64,000 nt of DNA from Arhodomonas aquaeolei DSM 8974 (GCF_000374645.1 NZ_KB894813.1:54833-118832); one strand, 5' to 3'. Positions 42,761 to 54,133 are shown, counted from the first letter of the stretch. Notes: generated by a model from the letters alone, not told the origin. Made by a program: numbers and translations.

Positions 42761-42866
42761 GACCATGACACGGCGCCGGAGCGTGCCCCGCGGCCGTACG
42801 GGGGTCGCCCCCGACGGTCACGCGCACGGCCGGCGCCCCGGCGGCAGCGCCCGCGGGAGTAAGGCC

Positions 42867-43877
42867 ATGAAAGCACTCGCCCCCGGACCGGGGGATCGGC
42901 TCGGTCATTTCCCGGTGAGCATGTTCGCCATCGTCATGGGGCTCGCCGGCCTGGCCATCGCCTGGGAACGCGCCGCCCGGGTCACCGGTGTGCCCGCGGC
43001 GGTGGCGCCGGTGCTCGCGACCTCGGTCGCGGCGGTGTTCATCGTGCTGCTCGGCGTCTACGCGGCGAAACTGCTGCGCCGGCGCGCCGATGTCCTCGCC
43101 GAGCTGCACCACCCGGTGAAGCTGAGCTTCTTCCCGACGATCTCCATCAGCCTGGTGCTGCTGGGCACGCTGGCGCTGGTCCACGCCCCGGCCGTGGCGC
43201 CGTGGCTGTGGGGTGCGGGCGCGGCCGCGCAGCTCGCGTTCACCCTCTACATCGTCGGCGCCTGGCTCCACCAGGAGCGCTTCGAGATCGTCCACGTGAG
43301 TCCGGCATGGTTCATCCCCGCGGTGGGCAACATCCTGGTGCCGATCGCCGGCGTACCCCTGGGACTGGCGGAGCTGTCGTGGTTCTTCTTCAGCGTGGGC
43401 GTGATGTTCTGGCTGGTGCTGCTGACCATCGTGGTCTACCGCATGATCTTCCACCAGCCGCTGCCGGCGACGCTGATGCCGACGCTGTTCATCCTCGTCG
43501 CCCCGCCGGCGGTGGGCTTCGTGGCCTACGTGCAGCTCACCGGTGGCGTGGATGCCTTTGCCCGCGTGCTCTTCCACACCGGGCTGTTCCTGCTGCTGCT
43601 CCTGCTCACCCAGTGGCGGCGCTTCACGCGGCTGCGCTTCGCGATCTCGTGGTGGGCGTATTCGTTCCCGCTGGCGGCGATGACGGTCGCCGCGTTCGGC
43701 CTCCATGCCAGCGACAGCCGGAGCTGGGTGCTCGTGCTCGCCTGTGCCCTGCTCGCGCTCGTGACCGCGGTCGTCGCCGGGCTCATCGTCCGCACGGGAA
43801 TCGCCGTTCTGCGCCACGAGATCTGCCGCCCGGAGCCCGACACCGAACGGACATCGGCCGCCTTATATCTGATTTAA
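42867..43877 (+). CDS. SLAC1/TDT-family anion channel or exporter
   Basis: A 336-residue membrane protein with about ten hydrophobic segments, beginning LGHFPVSMFAIVMGLAGLAIAWERA, the TehA/SLAC1 opening helix; it also has NILVPIAGVPLG and WFFFSVGVMFWLVLL. The TDT family includes TehA, SLAC1 and the sulfite exporter Ssu1. In this sulfur cluster sulfite export is a plausible role (inference). GGGAGTAAGG precedes the ATG. The stop is followed directly by the AT-rich palindrome. Confidence 0.85.
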   Translation: MKALAPGPGDRLGHFPVSMFAIVMGLAGLAIAWERAARVTGVPAAVAPVLATSVAAVFIVLLGVYAAKLLRRRADVLAELHHPVKLSFFPTISISLVLLGTLALVHAPAVAPWLWGAGAAAQLAFTLYIVGAWLHQERFEIVHVSPAWFIPAVGNILVPIAGVPLGLAELSWFFFSVGVMFWLVLLTIVVYRMIFHQPLPATLMPTLFILVAPPAVGFVAYVQLTGGVDAFARVLFHTGLFLLLLLLTQWRRFTRLRFAISWWAYSFPLAAMTVAAFGLHASDSRSWVLVLACALLALVTAVVAGLIVRTGIAVLRHEICRPEPDTERTSAALYLI

Positions 43878-43927
43878 TTATATATATATAACCATTTATT
43901 GACTTATCCCCCGGACGGACCTATAGC
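43878..43927 (+). promoter_or_regulatory. promoter of the dioxygenase/SQR pair with AT palindrome
   Basis: TTGACT (43899-43904), 17 bp, TATAGC (43922-43927) forms a good sigma-70 promoter; the start site would be near 43934. TTATATATATATAA (43878-43891), a perfect palindrome related to the one in the SulP promoter, lies just upstream of the -35. Confidence 0.6.
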
Positions 43928-43976
43928 TCTCCTATGGGTCCCGCATCGGACCATCCGGACAGAGGAGTATCCCGTG

Positions 43977-44843
43977 ATGAGCCAGCCCGACGTCACCGCC
44001 TTCTTCGACGAGGAGACGTTCACGGTGAGCTACGTGGTCGCCGACCCGGCGAGCCGCGAATGCGCCATCGTGGACTCCGTGCTCGACTACGCCCCCAACT
44101 CCGGGCGCACCAGCCACGACAGCGCCGATCGCATCGTCGCGTTCGTCCAGGAGAACGACCTGCGCGCGACCTGGATCCTGGAGACCCACGTCCACGCCGA
44201 TCACCTCACCGCCGCCCCCTACCTCCGGGAACGGCTCGGCGGTGCCATCGGCATCGGCGCCAACATTACGACGGTGCAGAACGTCTTCGGCGACCTCTTC
44301 AACGTCGAGGCCGCGTTCGCCCGCGACGGCAGCCAGTTCGACCACCTCTTCGCCGACGAGGAGACGTTCCGCATCGGCGGAATCGAGGCCCGCGCCCTGC
44401 ACACCCCGGGACACACCCCCGCGTGCATGACCTACGCCATCGGCGACGCCGCCTTCGTGGGCGACACCCTGTTCATGCCCGACTACGGCACCGCCCGTGC
44501 GGACTTCCCCGGCGGCGACGCCCGCCAGCTCTACCGCTCCATCCGCCGCGTGCTCTCGCTGCCCGGCGAGACGCGGCTGTTCATGTGCCACGACTACAAG
44601 GCCCCGGGCCGGGATGAGTACCGCTGGGAGACCACCGTGGCCGAGGAGCGCGCCACCAACGTGCACGTCCATGACGACGTGGACGAGGAGACGTTCGTGC
44701 AGATGCGCACCGAACGCGACGCCACCCTCGACATGCCGCGGCTGATCCTGCCGTCCGTCCAGATCAACATGCGCGCCGGTGCCTTTCCGCCGGCGGAATC
44801 CAACGGCGTGCGCTATATCAAGATACCGCTGAACGCGCTCTGA
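43977..44843 (+). CDS. persulfide dioxygenase-like metallo-hydrolase (Blh/ETHE1 type)
   Basis: A 288-residue metallo-beta-lactamase-fold protein. Metal ligands are HVHADH (His71, His73, Asp75, His76), His146 (HTPGH), Asp163 (GDTLF) and His205 (CHDYK). ETHE1-class enzymes use one iron to oxidise glutathione persulfide to sulfite with O2. Beta-lactamase-hydrolase-like proteins occur beside SQR and rhodanese genes, as here. The ATG at 43977 has GAGGAG upstream; a GTG one codon earlier is possible. The SQR fusion follows 34 bp later. Confidence 0.88.
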   Translation: MSQPDVTAFFDEETFTVSYVVADPASRECAIVDSVLDYAPNSGRTSHDSADRIVAFVQENDLRATWILETHVHADHLTAAPYLRERLGGAIGIGANITTVQNVFGDLFNVEAAFARDGSQFDHLFADEETFRIGGIEARALHTPGHTPACMTYAIGDAAFVGDTLFMPDYGTARADFPGGDARQLYRSIRRVLSLPGETRLFMCHDYKAPGRDEYRWETTVAEERATNVHVHDDVDEETFVQMRTERDATLDMPRLILPSVQINMRAGAFPPAESNGVRYIKIPLNAL

Positions 44844-44877
44844 GCCCGCGCGTTCCACGGCAGGGAGGAGAGAGACC

Positions 44878-46617
44878 GTGGAGACGAGAAAACCGCTGTC
44901 GCCGTTCTACGCGGTGACCACCCAGCTCCGGGCGAGCGACCTCGGCGCGCTCGCCGCCGAGGGCGTGCAGACCGTCATCAACAACCGTCCCGACGGCGAG
45001 AGCGGGGATCAGCCTGCCGGTGCCGAGCTCGCGGCGGCCGCCGAGCGCCTCGGCATCGCCTATCACTACGTCCCGGTGGTCTCCGGTCAGATCACGGACG
45101 ACGACGTCCGCGCGTTCGCGACGATCCTCGCCAATGCCCGCGGCCCGGTGGTTGCCTTCTGCCGCACCGGCTCACGCTCCACCAGCCTCTGGGCCCTGAA
45201 CGAGGCCCGCCACCTCGCGCCGGACGCGGTGCTCGCCACGTGCGCCACTGCGGGCTATGACCTGTCCGGCCTGCGCCCGCGACTGGAAGCGGCCTGGTCC
45301 GCCGACACCACCGGCGAGGCCACCGACACCGGCAACGGCCGCCGGTACGACGTGCTCATCGTCGGCGGCGGTGCCGCCGGCCTTGCCACCGCCGCCAGCC
45401 TGCTGGCCCGGCGTCCGGCGCTGGATATCGCAGTTATCGAGCCCCGCGAGCAGCACTACTACCAGCCGGGCTGGACGCTCGTCGGTGGCGGTGTCTTCAG
45501 GCGCGAGCAGACGGTACGCCCCATGGCCGACCTCATGCCCGCGGGCGCGCGCTGGATCCGGGCCGCGGTCGCGGCCTTCGAGCCCGGGCAGAACCGGGTG
45601 GTACTGGAGGACGGCGAGCGCCTGAGTTACCGGACGCTGGTCGCTGCTCCGGGGATCCGGCTGGATTGGGCCGCCATCGAGGGCCTGTCGGAGACCCTCG
45701 GCCGCAACGGTGTAACCTCCAACTATCGCTACGAGATGGCCTCCTACACCTGGGATCTCGTACAGGGCCTGCATGGCGGGCGGGCGCTGTTCACCCAGCC
45801 ACCGATGCCCATCAAGTGCGCGGGGGCCCCGCAGAAGGCGATGTATCTCGCGTGCGATGAGTGGCGTCGCCGCGGGGTGCTCGACGCCATCGACGTCGAG
45901 TTCAACAGCGCCGGCGCCGTGCTCTTCGGCGTCGAGACGTTCGTGCCGCCGCTGATGCGCTACGTCGAGCGCTACGGCATCGATCTGGCGTTCAACAGCA
46001 ACCTCGTCGCCGTCGACGGCCCGGCGCGGACCGCGCGCTTCCGCGTGCAGGACGCCAGTGGCAACGAGCGGCTGGTGGACAAAGACTTCGACATGCTCCA
46101 CGTCTGCCCGCCCCAGACCGCGCCGGACGTGGTGCGCGAGGGCCCGCTCGCCAATGCCGGCGGATGGATCGACGTCGATCCGGAGACCCTGCAGCACGTG
46201 CGCTACGGCAACGTCTTCGGCCTCGGCGACGCCTGTGGCGCGCCCAACGCCAAGACCGCCGCGGCGGTGCGCAAGCAGGCACCGGTGGTCGCGGAGAACG
46301 TCATCGCCACCCTGGACGGGCTGCGCTGCCGCGCCGTCTACGACGGCTACGGTTCCTGCCCGCTGACCGTCGCTCGCGGTCGGGTGATCCTCGCGGAGTT
46401 CGGCTACGGCGGCAAGCTGCTGCCGACATTCCCGCTGGATCCGACGGTGCCGCGCTGGAGCATGTGGATGCTCAAGGAGAAATGGATGCCCGGCATCTAC
46501 TTCAACCTCATGCTCCGCGGCCGTGAGTGGCTCGCCAGGCCCCGCCGCCTGCCCCACGATCCGGAGGCCCGGGAGGCCCGCGACGCCCTCCGCGAGGGCC
46601 CCGCGCGCCACCGCTGA
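44878..46617 (+). CDS. DUF442 phosphatase-fold domain fused to sulfide:quinone oxidoreductase-like flavoprotein
   Basis: A 579-residue fusion starting with GTG. Residues 1-135 form a DUF442/TIGR01244 domain with a tyrosine-phosphatase-like loop AFCRTGSRST (Cys95). After a short linker, residues 157 on form an FAD oxidoreductase (VLIVGGGAAGLATAASLL) with SQR features: Cys314 in IKCAGAPQKAM and Cys493 in YGSCPLTV, spaced like human SQOR Cys201/Cys379. SQR oxidises sulfide and passes electrons to quinone at the membrane. The fused domain may accept or relay the sulfane sulfur (inference). Similar fusions are known. Confidence 0.88.
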   Translation: METRKPLSPFYAVTTQLRASDLGALAAEGVQTVINNRPDGESGDQPAGAELAAAAERLGIAYHYVPVVSGQITDDDVRAFATILANARGPVVAFCRTGSRSTSLWALNEARHLAPDAVLATCATAGYDLSGLRPRLEAAWSADTTGEATDTGNGRRYDVLIVGGGAAGLATAASLLARRPALDIAVIEPREQHYYQPGWTLVGGGVFRREQTVRPMADLMPAGARWIRAAVAAFEPGQNRVVLEDGERLSYRTLVAAPGIRLDWAAIEGLSETLGRNGVTSNYRYEMASYTWDLVQGLHGGRALFTQPPMPIKCAGAPQKAMYLACDEWRRRGVLDAIDVEFNSAGAVLFGVETFVPPLMRYVERYGIDLAFNSNLVAVDGPARTARFRVQDASGNERLVDKDFDMLHVCPPQTAPDVVREGPLANAGGWIDVDPETLQHVRYGNVFGLGDACGAPNAKTAAAVRKQAPVVAENVIATLDGLRCRAVYDGYGSCPLTVARGRVILAEFGYGGKLLPTFPLDPTVPRWSMWMLKEKWMPGIYFNLMLRGREWLARPRRLPHDPEAREARDALREGPARHR

Positions 46618-46635
46618 GCCATCGTCGGCGCGGCG

Positions 46636-49005
46636 TCAGCGTCCGTCCCCGGGCGCATCCGGCCCGGAGGTGCTCGTGCCGAGGTCCTCGGGGCGGTTCT
46701 CCGCCGGTGTGTCCTGGCGGGTGTCCCGCCGCGTGACGGTCGAGGTCTCGCCGAGCACCACGTTCGCCGGCGGCGCGGAGCCGTCCTTGTCCTGGCCGAA
46801 GTACATCGTCATGTGCGGGAACGGGATCTCAATGCCGGCATGGTCGAAGTGGCGCTTGACCAGGCGGTTGTAGGCGCGTCCCACCGCCCACTGGTTGCCC
46901 GGCGTGGTGCGAATGCGTACGCGGATATTCACCGAGCTGTCGGCGAGCGCGGTGACGCCGTCGATCTCCACGTCCTCCAGGATCTCCGGGCCCAGCGTGG
47001 CATCGCTGCGCAGCTCCTCGAACGCCGAGCGCAGCGAGGCGATGGCCTCGTCGATGTCCTCGCGGTAGGCGATGCCGTACTCGCCCATGTGATAGGCGAA
47101 GCCGCGCATGTAGTTGGCGACATTATCCACCGACGAGAACGGGATCAGGTGGTACGTGCCGGCGAGGTCGCGCACCCCCACCGAGCGCACGGTGAGCTTC
47201 TCGACCGTGCCCGTCACCCCCGAGATCGTCACCACGTCCCCGGTGTTCATGGCGTTTTCGAGCTGGATGAACACACCGGTGATGATGTCCTGGACCAGCT
47301 TCTGGGCACCGAAGCCGATGGCGAGACCGAGCACACCGGCGCCGGCCAGCAACGGACCGATGTTGATACCGATCTGGGAGAGCGTGATCATCACCGTCAT
47401 CGCCACGATGGCGATCACCGCCGCGTTGCTGAACAGTGCCAGCAGGGTCTTCTCCCGCGCGCTGGGCTCGCCGGTCCCGGTCTCCGGACTCATGCGATGC
47501 TCGATGACGCTGGCGATGGCCACCCATACCGCCGCGGCGATAAGCAGTGTGATCGCCACACGGACCGCCACCTGGATCACGGCGAGGCCGAACGGCGAGT
47601 CGAACCACGCGCCGATATCCATCACCGACCATGCATCCAGCACCCCCAGGGCCACGATGAACGTCACCACCCCGCGGGCAGCGCTCACCATCGCGGGCAC
47701 GTAGGCGTTCAGGCGATGCTCCAGCATCGGCATGCGCCGCTGCCAGTCCTCCGGCAGTCGGATATGCCGGCGCTTGAGCCGGCCCAGTCCGTCCGCCGCC
47801 AGCAGTCCCGCCAGTGCCATCGCGAGGCTCATGCCCGTGGCACGCACCACGAAGGCCAGGGTCCCCGCCGGATCGACCTGACCGCCCACGAACAGCACCG
47901 TGGCATAGACGGCGGCGATCAGATGCCAGGTCCGGGCCAGCCCGCCCAGCAGGGCCCGTCCCGGGCCGGTACGCGCGTGGGCCGCTGCGCGCTGAATCAC
48001 GCCGCCGACCGAGCGCCGGTGCCGGAACACGAGCACCAGCACGTACATGTAACCCACCGCCATGACGACGAGTCCCACCGTACGCTCCGTCTCCGCCACC
48101 GTGGCGTGACGGTTCGCCAGCGGCAGGGCCAGCAGCAGACCGTAGCCGAGCCAGGCGATGACCCGGCCCGCGCGCACGTAGACGTAGCGCGCCTGCTCCG
48201 TGGCCAGCGGCACCGGCCGCAGGCCGTCGAAACGCGGCGAGAGGACCGCGCGCACCACCACCCGCAGCCCTTCGACCACGATGAAGGCGTTGACGAACAG
48301 CGCCGCCCAGTGGGGAAGCCGGGTGCCTCCACCCGGCAGCGACAACGCAATGACGTAGGCGGCGACCGCCGCTGCGACGATGGTCAACGCGTCGACCACC
48401 ACGCCCACGACCACGCCGGTCAGTGCCCGGCCGGGGTGACGCCGGTAGCCCGCCGCCGCCCACGAGGCGACGCGCCGGTACAGCGGGGCCGCGAGCCGGC
48501 GAAGCACGGAGAAGATGACGAAGGTCGCCACCACCAGGCCCGCGAAGGGCAGCACGCCGCGAAGCAGCTCGCCGTAATCCCGACCCGGCCGCCAGAGTGC
48601 GGCCGCAGCGGCGGCAACGGCGGTGGCGGCGCTGGAGACACGCTCGATCACGCCATGCACCGCGGCCTCGGTGACCGAGGCGACGCGCTGCGGCAGCGAA
48701 CGTATACGCGCGACCGGGCTGTCCGGCGCGATAGCACCGGACTCGCCCTCTTCCCCGCCCTGCGAGCCGCCCTCATCCTGCTGTTTGCGGGCCAGACGGC
48801 GCAGCTCGCCGATCAGCTGCTCGCGGGCCTGCTTGTCCTCGAGCATATCCGCGAGCGCCGCGTAGTCCGGCCGGCCCCCGTTCTCCGCGGACGCCCCACC
48901 ACCACCGGCCGGGACGGCGCCCGTCTGAGCGGCGGCGGTAGCGGCAGCGAGTGCCAGCACGAGGAGCAGTACGACGTCACGAAACCAGCGCAGTCCTGTT
49001 CTCAC
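46636..49005 (-). CDS. MscS-family mechanosensitive channel, large form
   Basis: A 789-residue protein with a signal peptide (VVLLLVLALAAATAAAQ), a periplasmic, charged, partly coiled segment (residues about 45-130), many transmembrane helices, and a C-terminal MscS domain (about 590-760: GVLGLAIGFGAQKLVQDIITG, then NTGDVVTISGVTGTVEKL). It releases solutes on hypo-osmotic shock; the layout is like YbiO and related large MscS proteins. The GTG at 49005 has AAGGGG upstream; the longer frame would run into the tRNA terminator. The last 40 residues are polar and disordered. Confidence 0.9.
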   Translation of the reverse strand: MRTGLRWFRDVVLLLVLALAAATAAAQTGAVPAGGGGASAENGGRPDYAALADMLEDKQAREQLIGELRRLARKQQDEGGSQGGEEGESGAIAPDSPVARIRSLPQRVASVTEAAVHGVIERVSSAATAVAAAAAALWRPGRDYGELLRGVLPFAGLVVATFVIFSVLRRLAAPLYRRVASWAAAGYRRHPGRALTGVVVGVVVDALTIVAAAVAAYVIALSLPGGGTRLPHWAALFVNAFIVVEGLRVVVRAVLSPRFDGLRPVPLATEQARYVYVRAGRVIAWLGYGLLLALPLANRHATVAETERTVGLVVMAVGYMYVLVLVFRHRRSVGGVIQRAAAHARTGPGRALLGGLARTWHLIAAVYATVLFVGGQVDPAGTLAFVVRATGMSLAMALAGLLAADGLGRLKRRHIRLPEDWQRRMPMLEHRLNAYVPAMVSAARGVVTFIVALGVLDAWSVMDIGAWFDSPFGLAVIQVAVRVAITLLIAAAVWVAIASVIEHRMSPETGTGEPSAREKTLLALFSNAAVIAIVAMTVMITLSQIGINIGPLLAGAGVLGLAIGFGAQKLVQDIITGVFIQLENAMNTGDVVTISGVTGTVEKLTVRSVGVRDLAGTYHLIPFSSVDNVANYMRGFAYHMGEYGIAYREDIDEAIASLRSAFEELRSDATLGPEILEDVEIDGVTALADSSVNIRVRIRTTPGNQWAVGRAYNRLVKRHFDHAGIEIPFPHMTMYFGQDKDGSAPPANVVLGETSTVTRRDTRQDTPAENRPEDLGTSTSGPDAPGDGR

Positions 49006-49120
49006 CGTTATCCCCTTCCCTGCCGAAGGCCGCGCCCGCCACACGGACCGCCCCGCCAAGGTACTAATCCGGGACGGGTTAGTCACGGCGGCACCCGGGA
49101 CGCGACAGCGGGCGGAAACG

Positions 49121-49157
49121 AAAAAAGCCCGGCAGGGGTGGCAGACCCTGCCGGGCT
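49121..49157 (-). terminator. intrinsic terminator after tRNA-Ser
   Basis: On the minus strand AGCCCGGCAGGG, an 8-base loop, the exact complement, then six T residues. This is the clearest classical terminator in the window, ending the csrA/tRNA-Ser transcript. Confidence 0.9.
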
Positions 49158-49164
49158 TCATATC

Positions 49165-49254
49165 TGGCGGAGAGAGAGGGATTCGAACCCTCGATGGGCG
49201 TTAGCCCATACTCCCTTAGCAGGGGAGCGCCTTCAGCCACTCGGCCATCTCTCC
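49165..49254 (-). tRNA. tRNA-Ser, anticodon GCU
   Basis: A 90-nt class II tRNA with encoded CCA. The acceptor stem is GGAGAGA/TCTCTCC, the anticodon loop CTGCTAA gives GCU, a long variable arm follows, and the T loop is GGTTCGAATCC. It reads AGC/AGU codons. It lies 69 bp downstream of csrA, as serV does near csrA in E. coli. Confidence 0.97.
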
Positions 49255-49323
49255 GGGGGCTATGCCGCGTCGGCGGCAACGGGGGCAAAGCTTACGCAAA
49301 TTGCCCCGCTGCGTAAACCCGGT

Positions 49324-49530
49324 TCAGTCCCTCTCGCCGGCACTCTCGTCCTGGGCGCCCGGTTCATCCTCGTGCTGGATGCGGTCGTAGATCTCCTCGC
49401 GATGCACGGATACATCCCGCGGCGCGTTAACGCCTATACGCACCTGATTGCCCTTGACGCCGAGCACCGTCACGGTGACATCGTCGCCGATCATCAGCGT
49501 TTCCCCGACTCGTCGTGTAAGAATCAACAT
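49324..49530 (-). CDS. csrA: carbon storage regulator CsrA
   Basis: A 68-residue RNA-binding protein: [34 protein letters not shown] and [11 protein letters not shown] are canonical, including the N-terminal Leu/Arg surface and Arg44 region. It represses or activates translation by binding GGA motifs. The C-terminal 12 residues are acidic and variable. Two GGA motifs overlap and precede its own start codon, suggesting autoregulation. It lies between lysC and tRNA-Ser, as in many gammaproteobacteria. Confidence 0.97.
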   Translation of the reverse strand: MLILTRRVGETLMIGDDVTVTVLGVKGNQVRIGVNAPRDVSVHREEIYDRIQHEDEPGAQDESAGERD

Positions 49531-49548
49531 TCCTTGATCACTTCCTTG
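49526..49548 (-). promoter_or_regulatory. paired CsrA-type GGA sites at the csrA start
   Basis: In the csrA mRNA, TCAAGGAATGTT overlaps the start codon and resembles the CsrA SELEX consensus (ACARGGATGT). A second CAAGGA lies 12 nt upstream. AAGGA abuts the ATG, so the usual Shine-Dalgarno spacing comes from the upstream GGAAG. Confidence 0.5.
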
Positions 49549-49661
49549 CCGAAACGGCCCCCCTTAGCCCCCCTGTCATGTCCCGCAATAGCGGTCGGCA
49601 GGGTTTCGCGAGCTGCCGATACTCTCGTTGTACACAGTGAACCCGAAAAACACGAACGTCA

Positions 49662-49693
49662 CGCCGTCCATCGGCGATCCATGCCGGACGGCG
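49662..49693 (-). terminator. hairpin after lysC
   Basis: CGCCGTCC with its exact complement 16 bases apart, about 23 bp downstream of the lysC stop; a T5 run follows only 11 bases later. It is a weak candidate terminator between lysC and csrA. Confidence 0.35.
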
Positions 49694-49715
49694 GGACGAC
49701 TCGTTCGTCGAGGCG

Positions 49716-50975
49716 TTACTGCGGCTCGCCTTCCACGCGAACCGTCTCGCCCTCCTTGTTATCCAGCTCGAACGCCCGGTGCAGCGCACGCACGCCGAGC
49801 TCGAGGTACTTCTCGTCGATAACGACCGAGACCTTGATCTCGGAGGTGGAGATCATCTGGATGTTGATCCCTTCCGCCGCCAGGGCGTCGAACATCCGGC
49901 TCGCCACCGCCGCGTGGGAGCGCATGCCCACACCCACGATCGAGAGCTTGACGATGCCCGTATCTCCATAGACCTCGCGCACGTTCAGCTGTTCCGCCTG
50001 CTCGCGCAGGATCTTGAGGGCGTTCTCGTACTCGTTGCGGTGAACGGTGAACGTGAAGTCCGTCAGCCCCTCGTTGCTGATGTTCTGCACGATCATGTCC
50101 ACGTTGATGTTCGCCCGCGAGATCGGGCCCAGCAGCTGCGCGGCGATACCCGGATGATCCGGCACGCCGATGACCGTGATCTTCGACTCGTCGCGGTTGA
50201 ACGCGATCCCCGAGATAAGCGGTTCTTCCATGCCTTCTTCCTCATACATGATCAGTGTGCCCGGCCCCTCCTCGAACGTGGAGAGGACACGCAGGGGCAC
50301 CTTGTACTTACCCGCGAACTCGACGGCGCGGATCTGCAGCACCTTCGAGCCGAGGCTCGCCATCTCCAGCATCTCCTCGAAGGTGATGCGATCGAGTCGG
50401 CGCGCCTGGGGCACGACCCGCGGATCGGTGGTGTAGACACCGTCGACGTCGGTGTAGATCTGGCATTCGTCGGCCTCGAGCGCCGCGGCCAGGGCGACCG
50501 CCGTGGTATCGGAGCCGCCACGGCCCAGGGTGGTAACCGAGCCGTTCTCGTCGACGCCCTGGAAACCGGCGACCACCACAATGCGGCCCTCGTCGAGGTC
50601 CTCACGAATCCGCTCGTCATCGATGTCCTGGATGCGCGCCTTGCTGAAGGCGCTGTCCGTAAGGATGCGTACCTGTGGCCCGGTATAGCAGCGCGCCGGC
50701 GCACCGAGGCGCTCCAGTACCATGGTGAGCAGCGAGATCGTTACCTGCTCGCCGGTGGACAGCAGCAGATCGAGCTCCCGCGGGCGCGGGGACTCGGACT
50801 GCGAGGCCGCATGCGCCAGCTCCATGAGCCGGTCGGTCTCGCCCTTCATGGCCGAGACCACGACCACGACCTTGTGCCCTGCATCCCGGGTGGCGATGGC
50901 CTTGCGGGCGACATGCTCGATGCGCTCGATATCGCCGACCGAGCTGCCACCATATTTCTGAACTATCAGTGACAT
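49716..50975 (-). CDS. lysC: aspartate kinase
   Basis: A 419-residue protein with the kinase motif VQKYGGSSVGD, substrate-binding STGEQVTISLL and GRGGSDTTAVALAAAL, then two ACT domains (residues about 265-415, DHPGIAAQLLGPISRANINVDM). It phosphorylates aspartate in the cytoplasm for Lys, Thr, Met and diaminopimelate synthesis. The length and ACT tandem match the alpha-type feedback-inhibited enzyme; an internal beta start is possible. AGGAAA precedes the ATG. It lies 28 bp after alaS, leaving no room for a lysine riboswitch. Confidence 0.95.
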   Translation of the reverse strand: MSLIVQKYGGSSVGDIERIEHVARKAIATRDAGHKVVVVVSAMKGETDRLMELAHAASQSESPRPRELDLLLSTGEQVTISLLTMVLERLGAPARCYTGPQVRILTDSAFSKARIQDIDDERIREDLDEGRIVVVAGFQGVDENGSVTTLGRGGSDTTAVALAAALEADECQIYTDVDGVYTTDPRVVPQARRLDRITFEEMLEMASLGSKVLQIRAVEFAGKYKVPLRVLSTFEEGPGTLIMYEEEGMEEPLISGIAFNRDESKITVIGVPDHPGIAAQLLGPISRANINVDMIVQNISNEGLTDFTFTVHRNEYENALKILREQAEQLNVREVYGDTGIVKLSIVGVGMRSHAAVASRMFDALAAEGINIQMISTSEIKVSVVIDEKYLELGVRALHRAFELDNKEGETVRVEGEPQ

Positions 50976-51003
50976 GTCCGTGTTTCCTGAATGGGTTTGT
51001 CAG

Positions 51004-53619
<2,616 letters not shown>

Positions 53620-53652
53620 GTCCCCTCAGCCATTTGCAAGTACGCGGCGGGT

Positions 53653-54123
53653 CTACTCGTCGTCGGCGAGCCCACCCAGTACGCGCCGTACCTGGTCCGC
53701 GCTGAAGCCGCGGTTGGACAGGTAACGCCCGCGCCGGGCCTTCTCGCGCAGCCCCTCGGGGGGGCGGGGCCCGAACCGCTTGTCGTGGATCGCCCGCAAC
53801 TGCTCCAGCCAGAAGTCCTCATCCGGCAGATGCGGGTCGATCAGCGCATCGTCAACGCCGCGGCGGGCGAGCTCCGCACGGATGCGCAGCGGGCCGTATC
53901 CCTGGGCGCTGCGGGAGCGCACGTATTCCCCGGCGAAACGTTCGTCGCTGACCAGCCGCTCGCCGGCCAGCGTCTCGACCACCTCCCCGACAAGGTCCGC
54001 GTCGTAGCCGCGCTGCTCGAGCTTGCGGCAGAGCTCGCGGCGCGAGTGCTCGCGGCGGGCGAGCAGCCGCACGGCGCGTTCGCGGACCTCCCCGCAGAGA
54101 TCGCCGTCGTCCCCGTCGTCCAT
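53653..54123 (-). CDS. recX: regulatory protein RecX
   Basis: A 156-residue helical protein with three-helix repeats: RAVRLLARREHSRRELCRKL, GERLVSDERFAGEYVRSR and GPLRIRAELARRGVDDALI. RecX inhibits RecA filaments and activity. The ATG at 54123 lies 10 bp after the recA stop; a longer upstream frame overlaps recA and is not RecX-like. Confidence 0.93.
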   Translation of the reverse strand: MDDGDDGDLCGEVRERAVRLLARREHSRRELCRKLEQRGYDADLVGEVVETLAGERLVSDERFAGEYVRSRSAQGYGPLRIRAELARRGVDDALIDPHLPDEDFWLEQLRAIHDKRFGPRPPEGLREKARRGRYLSNRGFSADQVRRVLGGLADDE

Positions 54124-54133
54124 GCGTGACGGC

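Noticed and set aside
46813..49971. Plus-strand ORF of 1052 codons opposite the MscS channel, tRNA-Ser and csrA
   Set aside because: It reads straight through a tRNA and terminator in antisense and has low-complexity His/Arg composition.
50976..51003. Lysine riboswitch upstream of lysC
   Set aside because: Only 28 bp separate alaS and lysC, too short for the aptamer.
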